In this document: in pieces, positions 19,488 through 29,593 of the stretch
Numbering within the stretch: position 1 is the stretch's first letter
How the letters are laid out: every line of letters starts with the position of its first letter
Assembly (NCBI RefSeq): GCF_000967545.1
Contig: NZ_JXXV01000006.1
Location: 1-64,000, forward strand
DNA: 64,000 nucleotides
Source: Vibrio galatheae
GTDB lineage: Bacteria > Pseudomonadota > Gammaproteobacteria > Enterobacterales > Vibrionaceae
Direction of reading: 5' to 3'
Position numbers and translations under genes: made by a program
The notes under the pieces: generated by a model
Told to the model about the DNA's origin: nothing
Databases searched by the model: none
The model's input: only the letters and a program-made list of their open reading frames with translations

Positions 19488-21437
19488 TTAGAGCTCCTTA
19501 ACGAGATTGGATGCCTGGCTAAAAGGTAGCCAAACTGACATTTTTGTGAACTTATTGACGATAGATTCAACTTCAATGTGCCCACCGTGTTGGTGGACGA
19601 TCTGTTGACAGACAGAAAGGCCAATACCTAAGCCGAAGTTGCCTTCTTTTTTGGTGGTGAAGTTGAGAGTAAACATTTGCTCTTGAGTATCTTGAGGAAT
19701 TCCACAACCATTGTCGGTGAAGGATATCACCATCCAATCACGTGATTGGTGCTCAATTTTTTGTGTCTCAACGGTCAGTGTTCCTTTCTCTGGAAAGGCA
19801 TCAATGGCATTGGAAATTAAGTTAGTCCAGACTTGCTGCAAGGCGATGGGCTGGCATTGAATCGGGGGCAGTTCCGCATAGACACGTTCAACATTGTGGA
19901 ATTTCAAGCGGTTCTCAAAAATGACCAAGGTATCTTCAATACCTTCATGGATATCGACCAAGTGAGACTTTTCATCGTCTGGTCGTGAGTAGCCTTTTAA
20001 GCTTTTGACCATATCCGCTATCCTCCCGGCACAGACGTTAATCGAGCGTAATGTTGAACCAGCCAGATAATATTCATCCAACCGATCCAGTTTTTCCAAT
20101 ACGTCATCTGGATTGGTTTTGGCTGATGCGATCCATTTACAGTCCTGTTCGAGGCCGAGCTTGACAATCTTTTTAGCCACACGTCGATCAACAAGTTGTA
20201 CCGTCAAGGTTTTGGTGAGTTCGCGTTCTCTTGCTGTTGAACGGGGCCGTTGAGTGAGCCCTTGTTTGAGAACGGATACACCATCCAAGCCAACTTCCTC
20301 AATTGCCCGATCATCGACCAAATGTTGAATCTTGTTGGTGAGCGTTTCTGTCCCTCTTAAAATAGCGGCAATCGGGTTATTAAGCTCGTGCGCAACACCT
20401 GCCACTAATTGGCCCAACATTGCCATTTTTTCTCGTTCAATAAGTTGCTGGTGAGCTGATTCAAGTGACTCGAGCGTTTTTTGCAACTCTAGTTTAGTAT
20501 TAATGCTGCGTTGCAGGCGTCTATTAAAGTGCCTAAGTAACAAATTGGTAAAGAGAGGGAGCAAGGTCATATTAGAATGCATGACTTTAGCGAAGACTTC
20601 TCTATCGAGTTTAATAACCTCCGTCTTTGATAAGGTTACCGCGGTCGAAAAAGAGGGCTCACCAGTCACAAACGACATCCCGCCGACGATATTCCCTTGG
20701 CTATGACGCACCACCTCGCGTTGCATACCAACATCGTCTTTTTTATAAAGCGCAACTTCTCCCTTAGTGATAAACCACAGATATCGGTTTTCTTCACCTT
20801 CGCGAGTAAGCAAGTGCTCGGGAGAGTAGGTTCGACAGGCTTGAGTTTCATCCTCTTCGGCAAAAAAGTCCAGCAGTGCGCTGGTGACTTTTTCAGCCAG
20901 TTCTTGATCGGAAAGGCTGTGGTGATCAGAAATAAATCCTTCTCGATAGCTCCGCATCTTTTGCTCGATATGCGCGCGGAGTAATCTATGTTGGTCCAAT
21001 ACGGAGCTATAAGAGAGTAGATTGTCTTTATCGTTTTCAAGGATAAATGTCGTCAACTCTTTTTGTGCGGTTTTATGGACTAAATTATCCTGCAGCGGTT
21101 TGGTTAAGCAGTGATCGAGGCGTCCATCATTGACCGCAGATAAGATGGCTTGGATATCTTGTCCACAGCTGATAAGCACTTTTCGCGCGCTTTGGGTGAG
21201 GGTGTTTTTATCCAATTGGATAAGAAAATCGGCGCCATTAAAGTTTTCGTGGTGGCTGGCAATGACAAGAGCAACAGTCTGCTTGTGCTCAATGCAAAAC
21301 TCTAATGCCGCATTGGCATCTTCCAATGTATCTGCGGTGTGAAGATCGAACATAATCGCAAACGGGCTAAGTTCGCGCCTTAACTGTTCGACGCTTATCG
21401 GGTTGTTGTCTAAACAGAGTACAGAGAATGGGGTCAC
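19488..21437 (-). CDS. Hybrid sensor histidine kinase with pseudo-receiver and cNMP-binding-like domain
   Basis: 649 residues, no membrane segments. Order: a degenerate receiver (1-120), a cyclic-nucleotide-binding-like domain (about 190-310, FITKGEVALYKK, GNIVGGMSFVTGEPSFSTA), a coiled linker, HisKA with GVAHELNNPIAAIL, and HATPase_c (ISNAIDAFPEKG, FTDNGCGIP, FGLGIGLSVCQQIV). In the receiver the phospho-Asp position reads S (VIASHHEN) while the lysine of TKPL is kept, so it is probably not phosphorylated. Cotranscribed with the receiver-only regulator downstream. Confidence 0.88.
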   Translation of the reverse strand: MTPFSVLCLDNNPISVEQLRRELSPFAIMFDLHTADTLEDANAALEFCIEHKQTVALVIASHHENFNGADFLIQLDKNTLTQSARKVLISCGQDIQAILSAVNDGRLDHCLTKPLQDNLVHKTAQKELTTFILENDKDNLLSYSSVLDQHRLLRAHIEQKMRSYREGFISDHHSLSDQELAEKVTSALLDFFAEEDETQACRTYSPEHLLTREGEENRYLWFITKGEVALYKKDDVGMQREVVRHSQGNIVGGMSFVTGEPSFSTAVTLSKTEVIKLDREVFAKVMHSNMTLLPLFTNLLLRHFNRRLQRSINTKLELQKTLESLESAHQQLIEREKMAMLGQLVAGVAHELNNPIAAILRGTETLTNKIQHLVDDRAIEEVGLDGVSVLKQGLTQRPRSTARERELTKTLTVQLVDRRVAKKIVKLGLEQDCKWIASAKTNPDDVLEKLDRLDEYYLAGSTLRSINVCAGRIADMVKSLKGYSRPDDEKSHLVDIHEGIEDTLVIFENRLKFHNVERVYAELPPIQCQPIALQQVWTNLISNAIDAFPEKGTLTVETQKIEHQSRDWMVISFTDNGCGIPQDTQEQMFTLNFTTKKEGNFGLGIGLSVCQQIVHQHGGHIEVESIVNKFTKMSVWLPFSQASNLVKEL

Positions 21438-21610
21438 AAGTCAGCTACATGTCTAGGATGATTATTGTTCACTTTACCAAGGTTGGTCCGTGAGTATTGA
21501 GAGCTAAGTATGAGATTTCCGTTTGTTTTCAATTGAAAGACAATACTCTGATTTAACGCAATGTTTTTTGGTGTAGACTTAATGAAATCAATAAATAAGA
21601 TGTAACTATC

Positions 21611-22876
21611 ATGGATCTAAAAAAAATTGGCGCAATTGGTGGAGCTATTTCGCTTGCACTCTGTTGGCCGTTGGCGGTGGGGCAAATCGGGCAGTCAGTC
21701 ATACAAGATGGTATCGCACATCTCTCGAATGAATCTTTGCAGGCCGAAATTGTTGACTACGACCGAGGTTATTTGACTTCTTCAGTCAAAACACGCTACA
21801 CGGTGCTTGATCCTGTTCTAGCAGAGCAGCTCGCCGTAGATGGATTACCCTCAGAAATCGTCGTTAATAGTCAAGTCAGTCATGGCTTGTTTAGCCTTAA
21901 AGCCGAATCCGTTCTGGATGATGCTGATGGCTTACCTCTCACATTGAATACGGTTACGCAGCTAAACGGCAACACTGATTATGTATTGCAGCTCGCGAAC
22001 TGGCACCAAGTCACAGAAGGCCCTGACGGTGCGATTGTATCTATTACGCCGTCAACACTAAAAGGTCATGCGAGCGTACTGGGTGATTTAACCTACCAGC
22101 TGGATATTCCTTCTGTTGAAATCGACTTTAATTCTGGCGAAAAAATGTTGCTTGCTGGCTTAACGGGCGAGGGACAAGGGAAAAAGATCAACAGCTTTTG
22201 GATCGGTGAGCAGACGCTGACTCTAGAGCAAGCTTCGGTATTAGATGTTGATCAAGCGCCGTTGTTTTCTGTGACTGACAGCCAATATACTTTTGTCAGC
22301 TCTTATGAAGAAATGGAACAGACGGTTAGTAGTCAACATCTAGTCGAGTTGAAAGACTTGCTGATGGCCGGCGACAAAATTGAGAGTATCACTATGGATC
22401 TCTCATTTGGTGATTTAGACAGTGTTGCGTTCGAGCACTTGCTTAAGCTCTATCAAAATAATCCTATGCCCTCTAATGATGATATTGAAGCCGCGATTCC
22501 GCATGTAGATAATTTATTTGCTAAAGGTTTTTATTTAGCGATGAATAAAATGGCGGTTAAGTTAGGTGCGGATAGTGAGTTTGAAACAAACTGGACAATT
22601 ACTGTGCCTAAAGGTACTGAAAATGTGACGGACAACTTTGCGATGATCTTGCCTGCGCTGACCGGCGATTTGAAAACGTTTGTCTCGCACGGTTTGGTGA
22701 CTCAATATCCATTTATTGAGCAGGGTGTGAACGAAGCAATGGCGATGGAACTCGTACAACGAACCGAACAGGGCTTTGAGATTCAAGCTGAGTTGCAGGA
22801 AGGTAATTTAGTGTTTGAGAACGGTCAAAAAATGCCTCTGTTAGCTTTGCTTTTACCCGCATTAATGCAGCCGTAA
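21611..22876 (+). CDS. YdgA-like protein (DUF945)
   Basis: 421 residues; an N-terminal hydrophobic segment (IGGAISLALCWPLAVG) anchors or exports it, followed by a beta-rich DUF945 domain beginning EIVDYDRGYLTSSVKT. Paralogues such as YdgA and YihF in E. coli are of unknown biochemical role. It is monocistronic, with a perfect palindromic terminator downstream. Confidence 0.82.
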   Translation: MDLKKIGAIGGAISLALCWPLAVGQIGQSVIQDGIAHLSNESLQAEIVDYDRGYLTSSVKTRYTVLDPVLAEQLAVDGLPSEIVVNSQVSHGLFSLKAESVLDDADGLPLTLNTVTQLNGNTDYVLQLANWHQVTEGPDGAIVSITPSTLKGHASVLGDLTYQLDIPSVEIDFNSGEKMLLAGLTGEGQGKKINSFWIGEQTLTLEQASVLDVDQAPLFSVTDSQYTFVSSYEEMEQTVSSQHLVELKDLLMAGDKIESITMDLSFGDLDSVAFEHLLKLYQNNPMPSNDDIEAAIPHVDNLFAKGFYLAMNKMAVKLGADSEFETNWTITVPKGTENVTDNFAMILPALTGDLKTFVSHGLVTQYPFIEQGVNEAMAMELVQRTEQGFEIQAELQEGNLVFENGQKMPLLALLLPALMQP

Positions 22877-22900
22877 TTGTATAATTTAATGGTTTAAAGT

Positions 22901-22926
22901 GAAAAGAGGTCTTAAGACCTCTTTTC
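22901..22926. terminator. Terminator after the YdgA-like gene
   Basis: A 26-nt perfect palindrome, GAAAAGAGGTCTT / AAGACCTCTTTTC, 24 bp past the stop codon. Confidence 0.85.
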
Positions 22927-23000
22927 TTGCTTTTTATCATGCATAAAACATGGTATTAATCGAATAATCTCTTAATCAAGCATGTGCAAGGAAAGACTAG

Positions 23001-24083
23001 ATGAGCAAGGTGTATAACTTTAGTGCCGGTCCTGCGGGCCTACCTAAAGCTGTGATGGAACAAGCACAACAAGAATTTATTGATTGGAATGAATTAGGCA
23101 CATCGGTGATGGAAATTAGCCACCGAAGTAAAGAGTTCATTAAAGTCGCGGAAGAAGCAGAGCAAGACTTACGTGACTTACTCAATATTCCAAGCAACTA
23201 TAAAGTGCTTTTTTGCCAAGGTGGGGCGAGAGCTCAATTTGCTGCTGTACCGCTAAACCTGCTTGGCTCATCAAAAAAAGCGACCTATATCGATGCTGGA
23301 TATTGGGCGGAAAGTGCCATCGAAGAAGCGGGTAAGTATTGCGATGTTGATACGTTTGTGGCGAAAACGCAACGTGACGGCAAAAGTGCAGTGATACCTG
23401 CGAGCGATTGGTCAATTGATCCACAAGCAGCTTATGTTCATTTCTGTCCGAATGAAACCATCGATGGCATTGAGATCAGCGAGCTACCCGATACAGACAA
23501 ACCTATTGTGGCGGACATGTCGTCAAATATCCTCTCTCGTGAAATCGATGTTGCTAAATATGGCGTTATTTACGCCGGCGCGCAGAAAAACATTGGCCCT
23601 GCAGGTCTTTGTATTGTGATTGTTCGTGACGATCTGCTTGATTTGGCAAGTGAGTTAACCCCAAGTTTCATCAACTATAAAGTCTTAGCCGAAAAAGACT
23701 CGATGTTTAATACGCCACCGACATTTGCTTGGTACCTATCTGGGCTTGTATTTAAGTGGTTGAAACAGCAAGGCGGTGTAGCCGAGATCGAAAAGATCAA
23801 CAAAGAGAAAGCATCATTGCTTTATAACCAGATTGATGGCTCTGATTTCTACATTAACAATATCCATTCGGATAACCGCTCACGAATGAATGTTCCGTTT
23901 CAGCTTGCTAAGCCAGAGTTAGATGGTCTGTTCCTCGAGCAGGCCGAGCAGCGTGGTTTGGTTGCACTTAAGGGGCATCGTGCAGTGGGTGGTATGCGTG
24001 CGTCAATATACAATGCAGTGCCACTGGAAGGAGTTCAAGCGTTAGTCGACTTTATGCGTGAGTTCGAAGCCAACAACGCTTAA
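23001..24083 (+). CDS. serC: Phosphoserine aminotransferase
   Basis: 360 residues; converts 3-phosphohydroxypyruvate to O-phosphoserine (and acts in pyridoxal phosphate synthesis). It opens with [11 protein letters not shown], and the PLP lysine is K196 in [26 protein letters not shown] near the C-terminus is conserved. AAGGA precedes the ATG by 8-9 nt. Monocistronic here. Confidence 0.97.
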   Translation: MSKVYNFSAGPAGLPKAVMEQAQQEFIDWNELGTSVMEISHRSKEFIKVAEEAEQDLRDLLNIPSNYKVLFCQGGARAQFAAVPLNLLGSSKKATYIDAGYWAESAIEEAGKYCDVDTFVAKTQRDGKSAVIPASDWSIDPQAAYVHFCPNETIDGIEISELPDTDKPIVADMSSNILSREIDVAKYGVIYAGAQKNIGPAGLCIVIVRDDLLDLASELTPSFINYKVLAEKDSMFNTPPTFAWYLSGLVFKWLKQQGGVAEIEKINKEKASLLYNQIDGSDFYINNIHSDNRSRMNVPFQLAKPELDGLFLEQAEQRGLVALKGHRAVGGMRASIYNAVPLEGVQALVDFMREFEANNA

Positions 24084-24101
24084 TTAGCCGATATATTAAT
24101 G

Positions 24102-24136
24102 TGGCTCAACATTCGTAATGTGTTGGGCCATTTTAT
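24102..24136 (+). terminator. Terminator of serC
   Basis: TGGCTCAACAT and ATGTGTTGGGCCA form a stem with small mismatches, followed by TTTTATT. Confidence 0.7.
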
Positions 24137-24147
24137 TGCCCAATATA

Positions 24148-24175
24148 AAAAATCGCAGCCAGTGCTGCGATTTTT
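24148..24175 (-). terminator. Terminator of ygiQ
   Basis: An 11-bp stem AAAAATCGCAG / CTGCGATTTTT, A/T-tailed on both sides, lies just past the ygiQ stop. Confidence 0.85.
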
Positions 24176-24194
24176 AACTTAGTCATGTTAGCGT

Positions 24195-26483
24195 CTAGCG
24201 GCGTTTAGGTTTACGCCCAGCTTGTGGTTTGCTTGAACCACCTGTCGACGGTTTACCACTACGATTGCTTGCTGGTTGACCCTTGTTGTGGCTACCACGA
24301 TTTGCTTGATTGCCACTCTTGGATTTCTCATTACCACTTTGCCCTTTGCTGCGTGGCTCACCATGCATTTTCTCGAATCCTGGTTGGCTCTTGGTATGCT
24401 TAGTTGCAAAGCGCTGTGAACCGTGACGACCAGATTTTCGGCGCTGTGCTGGTGTTTTGGCATCAATATCTTCTGCTGGTATCAAACAACTTGCTTTATC
24501 ACCGATAAGGTGTTTCTTACCCATATTGATCAAGGCTTCACGAATCATCGGCCAGTTAGCAGGGTCATGATAACGTAACAAGGCTTTGTGCAGTCTACGT
24601 TGACGTTCTCCTTTGGCGACGGGCACTTCCTCACGCTTCTTGTATTTAACCCGTTTGAGTGGGTTTGTTTCTGAGTAATACATCGATGTAGCATTACACA
24701 TTGGTGATGGGTAGAAGTTCTGTACCTGGTCACATTCGAAGTTATTCTTTTTAAGCCACAGCGCCAAATTCAGCATATCTTCATCTTCGGTACCTGGGTG
24801 CGCCGAAATAAAGTAAGGGATGAGGTACTGCTTTTTACCTGCTTCTGCGCTGTATTTCTCAAACATCTCTTTGAAGCGATCGTAAGTCCCCATACCTGGC
24901 TTCATCATCAAATCCAACGGGCCTTTTTCAGTATGCTCCGGTGCGATTTTTAAATAGCCGCCAACATGGTGAGTGACCAGCTCTTTGACATATTCAGGTG
25001 ATTCAATCGCCAAATCGTAGCGAACACCAGATGCAATCATGACTTTCTTAATACCATCAACTTTACGGGCTTCACGGTAGAGGTCGATGGTGTGCTTATG
25101 ATCGGTATTCAGCTTGTGACAAATGCCTGGGAACACACACGATGGGCGGCGACAGTTTGCCTCGGCTTTTGGATCGCTACAACCCAATCGATACATGTTC
25201 GCTGTCGGACCACCAAGATCCGATATGGTGCCAGTAAAGCCCGGTACCTTGTCACGAATTTCTTCAAGCTCGGACAAGATTGACTCTTTGGAGCGGTTTT
25301 GAATGATACGACCTTCGTGTTCGGTGATAGAACAGAATGAACACCCGCCGAAACAGCCACGCATGATATTGACTGAGGTTTTGATCATGTCATAGGCAGG
25401 GATTTTGGCCTTACCATACATAGGATGGGGTACACGGGCATAAGGTAGGCCAAACACATAGTCCATTTCTTCAGTCGCGAGAGGAATTGGCGCTTGGTTG
25501 ACCCAAAGTTCACGGTCACCATGACGCTGTATTAATGCTCGACCAGAGTATGGGTTGGTCTCAAGGTGCATAATACGACTGGCATGAGCGTATAAGATAC
25601 GGTCATTATTGAGTTTTTCAAATGGAGGAATACGCACCGCTGTCGTCGCCGCATCATGGCGTGATGGACGAATCGTGATCGGCTTTGCTTCTGGCTCTTG
25701 AGTTTTCGCTTTGGTTTCACACTGCTCTTCAACCACATACGGGTTGGGCGGGATGAAGGCTTCTTTACGCGGCTTTTCAATTCGTGAAGAGTCAATGATG
25801 GTGTAATTCTCGGGCGCAGCAGGTAGGTTGACCGCAGTACCACGAATATTGATTAACGCTGAAATCTCTTCACCGTCTGCAAGGCGATGAGCCACTTCAA
25901 CCAGAGCGCGTTCCGCGTTACCAAACAAAAGGATATCTGCCTTTGCATCAAAAAGAATCGAGCGACGCACTTTATCAGACCAGTAATCGTAGTGGGCAAG
26001 ACGGCGTAAACTAGCTTCGATGCCACCTAGTACGATCGGTACCCCTTTGTACGCTTCACGGCAGCGCTGCGAATAGACCAAAGTGGCACGATCTGGTCGC
26101 TTACCGCCTTCATTATTCGGAGTATACGCATCATCATGGCGTAATTTACGGTCGGCGGTGTAGCGGTTGATCATCGAGTCCATATTGCCTGCGGTAATAC
26201 CAAAGAAAAGGTTTGGTTTACCGAGCGCGGTGAATGCGTCTTTGGTGTTCCATTCTGGTTGGGCGATGATTCCAACACGGAAGCCTTGTGCTTCGAGCAG
26301 GCGTCCAATAATTGCCATACCAAAGCTAGGGTGATCGACATAAGCGTCACCAGTCACAATGATAATGTCACAGCTATCCCATCCTAGGGCATCCATTTCT
26401 TTTCGATTAGTTGGCAGAAATGGCGCAGTGCCAAAGCATTCCGCCCAATATTTTTTATGCTCGAAAATCTTCTCTGTAATCAT
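24195..26483 (-). CDS. ygiQ: YgiQ family radical SAM protein with phage-supplied 5' end
   Basis: A 762-residue UPF0313 radical SAM protein: cobalamin-like N-terminal region, the CxxxCxxC iron-sulfur motif in GCFGGCSFC, and a basic low-complexity tail from about residue 680. Biochemical role unknown. The prophage integrated at codons 8-16: the first residues now read [16 protein letters not shown] from phage DNA, while the original start [18 protein letters not shown] is stranded at 61305. The ATG at 26483 lies 4 bp after the integrase stop, so it is probably cotranscribed with int. An in-frame ATG at 26528 inside int would add 15 residues and seems less likely. Confidence 0.9.
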   Translation of the reverse strand: MITEKIFEHKKYWAECFGTAPFLPTNRKEMDALGWDSCDIIIVTGDAYVDHPSFGMAIIGRLLEAQGFRVGIIAQPEWNTKDAFTALGKPNLFFGITAGNMDSMINRYTADRKLRHDDAYTPNNEGGKRPDRATLVYSQRCREAYKGVPIVLGGIEASLRRLAHYDYWSDKVRRSILFDAKADILLFGNAERALVEVAHRLADGEEISALINIRGTAVNLPAAPENYTIIDSSRIEKPRKEAFIPPNPYVVEEQCETKAKTQEPEAKPITIRPSRHDAATTAVRIPPFEKLNNDRILYAHASRIMHLETNPYSGRALIQRHGDRELWVNQAPIPLATEEMDYVFGLPYARVPHPMYGKAKIPAYDMIKTSVNIMRGCFGGCSFCSITEHEGRIIQNRSKESILSELEEIRDKVPGFTGTISDLGGPTANMYRLGCSDPKAEANCRRPSCVFPGICHKLNTDHKHTIDLYREARKVDGIKKVMIASGVRYDLAIESPEYVKELVTHHVGGYLKIAPEHTEKGPLDLMMKPGMGTYDRFKEMFEKYSAEAGKKQYLIPYFISAHPGTEDEDMLNLALWLKKNNFECDQVQNFYPSPMCNATSMYYSETNPLKRVKYKKREEVPVAKGERQRRLHKALLRYHDPANWPMIREALINMGKKHLIGDKASCLIPAEDIDAKTPAQRRKSGRHGSQRFATKHTKSQPGFEKMHGEPRSKGQSGNEKSKSGNQANRGSHNKGQPASNRSGKPSTGGSSKPQAGRKPKRR
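26436..26462. other. attL: Left prophage attachment site inside ygiQ
   Basis: A 27-bp segment that repeats in the same orientation at 61252-61278 with three mismatches. The longest identical core is TCCGCCCAATA (26440-26450). It encodes the HKKYWAEC part of YgiQ on the minus strand. Confidence 0.88.
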
Positions 26484-26487
26484 GGTC

Positions 26488-27738
26488 TTACAAACTCTTA
26501 AAGTCTCTTCGGGGCATATGAGTGACATTTGCGCCGTATTTCTTGTTTAACATCGCAACCTGATCTTGGGTGTGTTCATCAACCCAATCCCCGTAAGTAT
26601 TGTAGACTTCCTTCGCTGAGCTGTGACCCATTTGGCTGGCAATAAAGGTCGGGTTTGCTCCGGCGGATAACATCCAACAAGCATACGTATGTCGCGTTTG
26701 ATACGGCTTACGTTGTTCAATGCCTGCTCGTCGAGATGTGCTATGCCACTTTTCGTGCAATGTTACGTGGGAGAAAAAATCTCCGATGCCTAATTTTTTT
26801 GTCGCCGTGACTCGTGGTGAAAAGACAGGGCGAATTTTTGAGCGCGAGAGTTTACCATACTCTCGCTGTGCTACGTCAATGGTTATTGCTGGCATCATGA
26901 ACGTTAGTGCTTTTTGTCGGATAAGTGCGTCAATGGCTGGTTGTAGCATGGTTACAACTCGCTCTCCCGATTTCGTTTTGGGTAGTTTTAGCTCACCTTC
27001 TAAAGTGCGGTTTCGCTTCACTGTTATAGTTCCGTTCACCAGATCAATGTCCTCCCAAGCAAGGGCGATCAGTTCCCCATGGCGTAATCCAGTGAACACG
27101 GCCGTAGTCCAAAGGTTCTGATCTTGTTCATGGCGAGATGCGTTAATTAGCCGGGCAAACTCTTCTTTACTTAACGGAGTTGGTTTGCTTTTGTCAGTTT
27201 TTAATTCTTTGACGCCAGCAAGAACACGTTCCTCAATTAATCCATTGGTCGCCGCATAGCCAAGCATTCCTTTAATGGTTCTCATGTAGCTGTTTGCAGT
27301 GCTGGAAGAGGTCGTACTCAGGAAGTATTGTCTAAGCTCCAGCAAATCGGATTGAGTCAGAGTTGATATTAACTTATCTCCACTGATGAAGAGTCGCATT
27401 TGGCCAAGTCGCTGAATGTAGTTCTTGAGCGTCGCTGGGGTGACCTCGACTTGCTTGACTGTGAGCCACTTTTCACACAAAGCGTTGAGCGTTGTTTCTT
27501 TGTTGTGGCTTTTCGTGAACTTGTGAGCCTGCTTGGACTGAGGAAACCACTGCATGTAGTCAAAGTTGCCTGTTCTAATGGCATGTACAATTGAGCTTCG
27601 TCGTTCTCCCGCTAGTTTGAGATTTTTAGAAGTCGGAGGAATGCCTAAAGGCTCTCGGCAGCGTTGACCACGATACATAAACCAAATGCGGACTAACCCA
27701 GAGTGGATTTCTACGCCGGTAGGAAGTTTCTTAGTCAT
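26488..27738 (-). CDS. int: Tyrosine-family phage integrase
   Basis: 416 residues: an N-terminal arm-binding domain (DUF3596-like, 1-60), a core-binding SAM-like domain (about 80-180), and the catalytic domain with R219 (GLRHGE), R349 (TRHTYA), H372 (QMGH) and likely nucleophile Y382. The first His of the HxxR box is Tyr (Y346), a tolerated variation. It lies at the extreme left end beside attL, and its stop is 4 bp before the ygiQ start. The excisionase gene is 11 bp upstream. Confidence 0.95.
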   Translation of the reverse strand: MTKKLPTGVEIHSGLVRIWFMYRGQRCREPLGIPPTSKNLKLAGERRSSIVHAIRTGNFDYMQWFPQSKQAHKFTKSHNKETTLNALCEKWLTVKQVEVTPATLKNYIQRLGQMRLFISGDKLISTLTQSDLLELRQYFLSTTSSSTANSYMRTIKGMLGYAATNGLIEERVLAGVKELKTDKSKPTPLSKEEFARLINASRHEQDQNLWTTAVFTGLRHGELIALAWEDIDLVNGTITVKRNRTLEGELKLPKTKSGERVVTMLQPAIDALIRQKALTFMMPAITIDVAQREYGKLSRSKIRPVFSPRVTATKKLGIGDFFSHVTLHEKWHSTSRRAGIEQRKPYQTRHTYACWMLSAGANPTFIASQMGHSSAKEVYNTYGDWVDEHTQDQVAMLNKKYGANVTHMPRRDFKSL

Positions 27739-27749
27739 GGTAGTTGCCG

Positions 27750-27977
27750 TTATTGTTGAGGGTAGGATTCTATCCAGGTGTTTATTTCTGCGATGTTGTA
27801 GACGATCTTTGCTTTACGCAATGACGCTTCGCCACTTGTGCCTATTTTTAAGTAATGCTTACCTTGCTGCCAAACCTTTTGGCGGTAGTTGTTCAGTGCT
27901 TCTTCGGTTAGCCCAAATGTAGCCGTGACTATGTTCGAGCCGACCCATTTGTTCGCGGGTAGTGTGAGTAATTCCAT
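27750..27977 (-). CDS. xis: Excisionase-like protein
   Basis: 75 residues. WVGSNIVTATFGLTEEALNNYRQKVW followed by HYLKIG and INTWIES matches the small winged-helix excisionases found next to this integrase type (NCBI-type excisionase families, from memory). CGAGGCGATA precedes the ATG. Its first 119 bp overlap the C-terminal part of the upstream zinc-motif reading frame. Confidence 0.75.
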   Translation of the reverse strand: MELLTLPANKWVGSNIVTATFGLTEEALNNYRQKVWQQGKHYLKIGTSGEASLRKAKIVYNIAEINTWIESYPQQ

Positions 27978-28101
27978 TATCGCCTCGTTGCTCTAAAGCT
28001 CGGTTGAACTCTAAAAGAGCCAAACCGACGCAATTGGCGCAGAACTGAACGCCCTGCACCGTTGCTATAGTGTCGTGAGTAGATGAACAGAGATCGCACA
28101 T
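27859..28101 (-). CDS. Small protein with two CxxC motifs
   Basis: 80 residues beginning MCDLCSSTHDT with a second CANC motif at about 22-25, suggesting a zinc ribbon. Its last 40 codons overlap xis in another frame and look less protein-like, so only the N-terminal half may be constrained. GAGG stands before the ATG. Function unknown; the overlap lowers confidence. Confidence 0.5.
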   Translation of the reverse strand: MCDLCSSTHDTIATVQGVQFCANCVGLALLEFNRALEQRGDNGITHTTREQMGRLEHSHGYIWANRRSTEQLPPKGLAAR

Positions 28102-28167
28102 AAGAAAGCCTCGTCAGTGGTTTCTCTGCTTAGTTTAGGTTAAGTAGTGGGTTATTGAAGGGGCTGT

Positions 28168-28190
28168 TAAAAGGGCGCTTGATGCGCCCT
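28168..28190 (-). terminator. Hairpin after the rha gene
   Basis: Stem AGGGCGC / GCGCCCT with a 5-nt loop followed on the minus strand by TTTT. A weak terminator that may let some transcription through to xis and int. Confidence 0.6.
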
Positions 28191-28195
28191 AATGA

Positions 28196-28771
28196 TTAAT
28201 GAATATTTAACGCGTTGAGTATCGCGTCTTTACGCACAATGGCGTAGTTTGGTAGCGCCAGTTTAAGCATGCTGCTAATCGCTTTGGGATCGTCCCAAGC
28301 AATTATCCCTTCGTTTGGCGCTATTGGTTTGGATTCGATGACTTTCCCATCCTCAATAGTGAGCAATAACTGCATTCTGCTTGGTAAGTATTGAGGAGAG
28401 GGGAGTTGTTCGGTTTTACCAGATAACTTATCGGCCATTTCATTAAATGCGTTGATGTAACGCTCTTTGATTTCAGCGGCTCGTTTGCCAGTGAAGCCCA
28501 TCACCAAGAACATGAAACCGTCTTTGGTCATTTGGTAGAAAGGTTGGATCTTATTATTCTGTAACTCATTGTTTTTATGGCAAACCGCAAAATTGCGGGC
28601 TGCAAAATCACGGCTACAACCTACATTGCGAATCTTTTTCAATACGTCGTCGTGACGTTTGCCAAAATACTTAGCTATGTGAAAAGAATCGGTTACAAGC
28701 TCATTAGTTTGAGAGATAAATACAAGATCTGATGTTTTTGCAGATGCGATCGGGCTGATTAATGTAGTCAT
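28196..28771 (-). CDS. rha: Rha family phage regulatory protein
   Basis: 191 residues. The N-terminal Rha domain shows ELVTDSFHIAKYFGKRHDDVL and FYQMTKDGFMFLVMGFTGKRA; the C-terminal half resembles a DNA- or partner-binding add-on. Rha of phage phi80 interferes with growth in hosts lacking IHF; the general role is regulatory. Start at 28771: AAGGAG lies 6 nt before that ATG. A second Rha-domain protein is encoded at 59110-59859. Confidence 0.82.
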   Translation of the reverse strand: MTTLISPIASAKTSDLVFISQTNELVTDSFHIAKYFGKRHDDVLKKIRNVGCSRDFAARNFAVCHKNNELQNNKIQPFYQMTKDGFMFLVMGFTGKRAAEIKERYINAFNEMADKLSGKTEQLPSPQYLPSRMQLLLTIEDGKVIESKPIAPNEGIIAWDDPKAISSMLKLALPNYAIVRKDAILNALNIH

Positions 28772-28924
28772 GTGAAACTCCTTCGGATTATAGAAGTTCA
28801 CCAACTAGGTACGAATCTGGGTGGTGAACTGGACAAGGTTCGTACTACCGCTCCAAAGGAAACACGGCCGACCGAAGTCGCCTCATCCAGCCCACCATAA
28901 TTCAGATGTGCGGATTTATCGCAT

Positions 28925-28946
28925 AAAAAAACCAGCAAGAAGCTGG
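28925..28946 (-). terminator. Terminator after ssb
   Basis: CCAGC / GCTGG stem with a 5-nt loop followed by seven T residues on the minus strand. Confidence 0.8.
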
Positions 28947-29059
28947 CGACATGCGCCTTTGGAGTCAATCGGGGTACGAATCCCGACACTGGATTTTGCC
29001 AGTGCCTTTTCAGATTAGCCCCACCGTAGGCGCGTTGTCAACTTTATATTTTGCACCAT

Positions 29060-29578
29060 CTAGAACGGAATATCGTCATCAAAATCCATCGGCGGCTCGT
29101 TATACTGAGGCGCGCTGTTGTTTGGCTCTCGATTGTTTGGGTATTGCGGTTCTTGACGCGGTTGCTGCGGTTGGCCCCATCCGCCTTGTTGCGCAGGCTG
29201 TTGGCGCGGTGGTTGATTTCCTTGTTGTTTGCCGCCAAGCATCTGCATCTGACCGCTAGGCCACTGAACGATAACTTCAGTCGTGTAGCGTTCTTGGCCG
29301 TTTTGGTCCTGCCATTTTCGGGTTTGTAGCTGCCCCTCGATGTACACTTGTGAACCTTTTCTCAGGTATTCGCCAGCCACCTCTGCGGTTTTGCCAAATA
29401 GCACTATGCGGTGCCATTCAGTTTTTTCTCGCTGTTCACCGGTATTCTTATCACGCCATGAATCAGACGTGGCTACGGTGATGTTTGCAATAGCAGCGCC
29501 TGATTGGGTATAGCGAACCTCAGGATCTTGCCCAAGGTTGCCGACTAAAATAACTTTGTTAACTCCACGGCTAGCCAT
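29060..29578 (-). CDS. ssb: Single-stranded DNA-binding protein
   Basis: 172 residues: OB fold at 1-110 ([33 protein letters not shown]), a Gln/Pro/Asn-rich linker, and the acidic tip DFDDDIPF that recruits partner proteins. It is near host length, so it can interact with the host SSB interactome. TAGGAG precedes the ATG. Member of the leftward recombination operon with RecT and YqaJ. Confidence 0.95.
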   Translation of the reverse strand: MASRGVNKVILVGNLGQDPEVRYTQSGAAIANITVATSDSWRDKNTGEQREKTEWHRIVLFGKTAEVAGEYLRKGSQVYIEGQLQTRKWQDQNGQERYTTEVIVQWPSGQMQMLGGKQQGNQPPRQQPAQQGGWGQPQQPRQEPQYPNNREPNNSAPQYNEPPMDFDDDIPF

Positions 29579-29593
29579 GATTTATCTCCTAAA

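Noticed and set aside
26484..26528. YgiQ start at 26528
   Set aside because: Lies inside int and adds residues unlike YgiQ; the ATG at 26483 restores the expected length.
28940..29010. tRNA fragment suggested by GGGGTACGAATCCCG
   Set aside because: Resembles a T-arm, but no acceptor, anticodon or D-arm can be folded around it.
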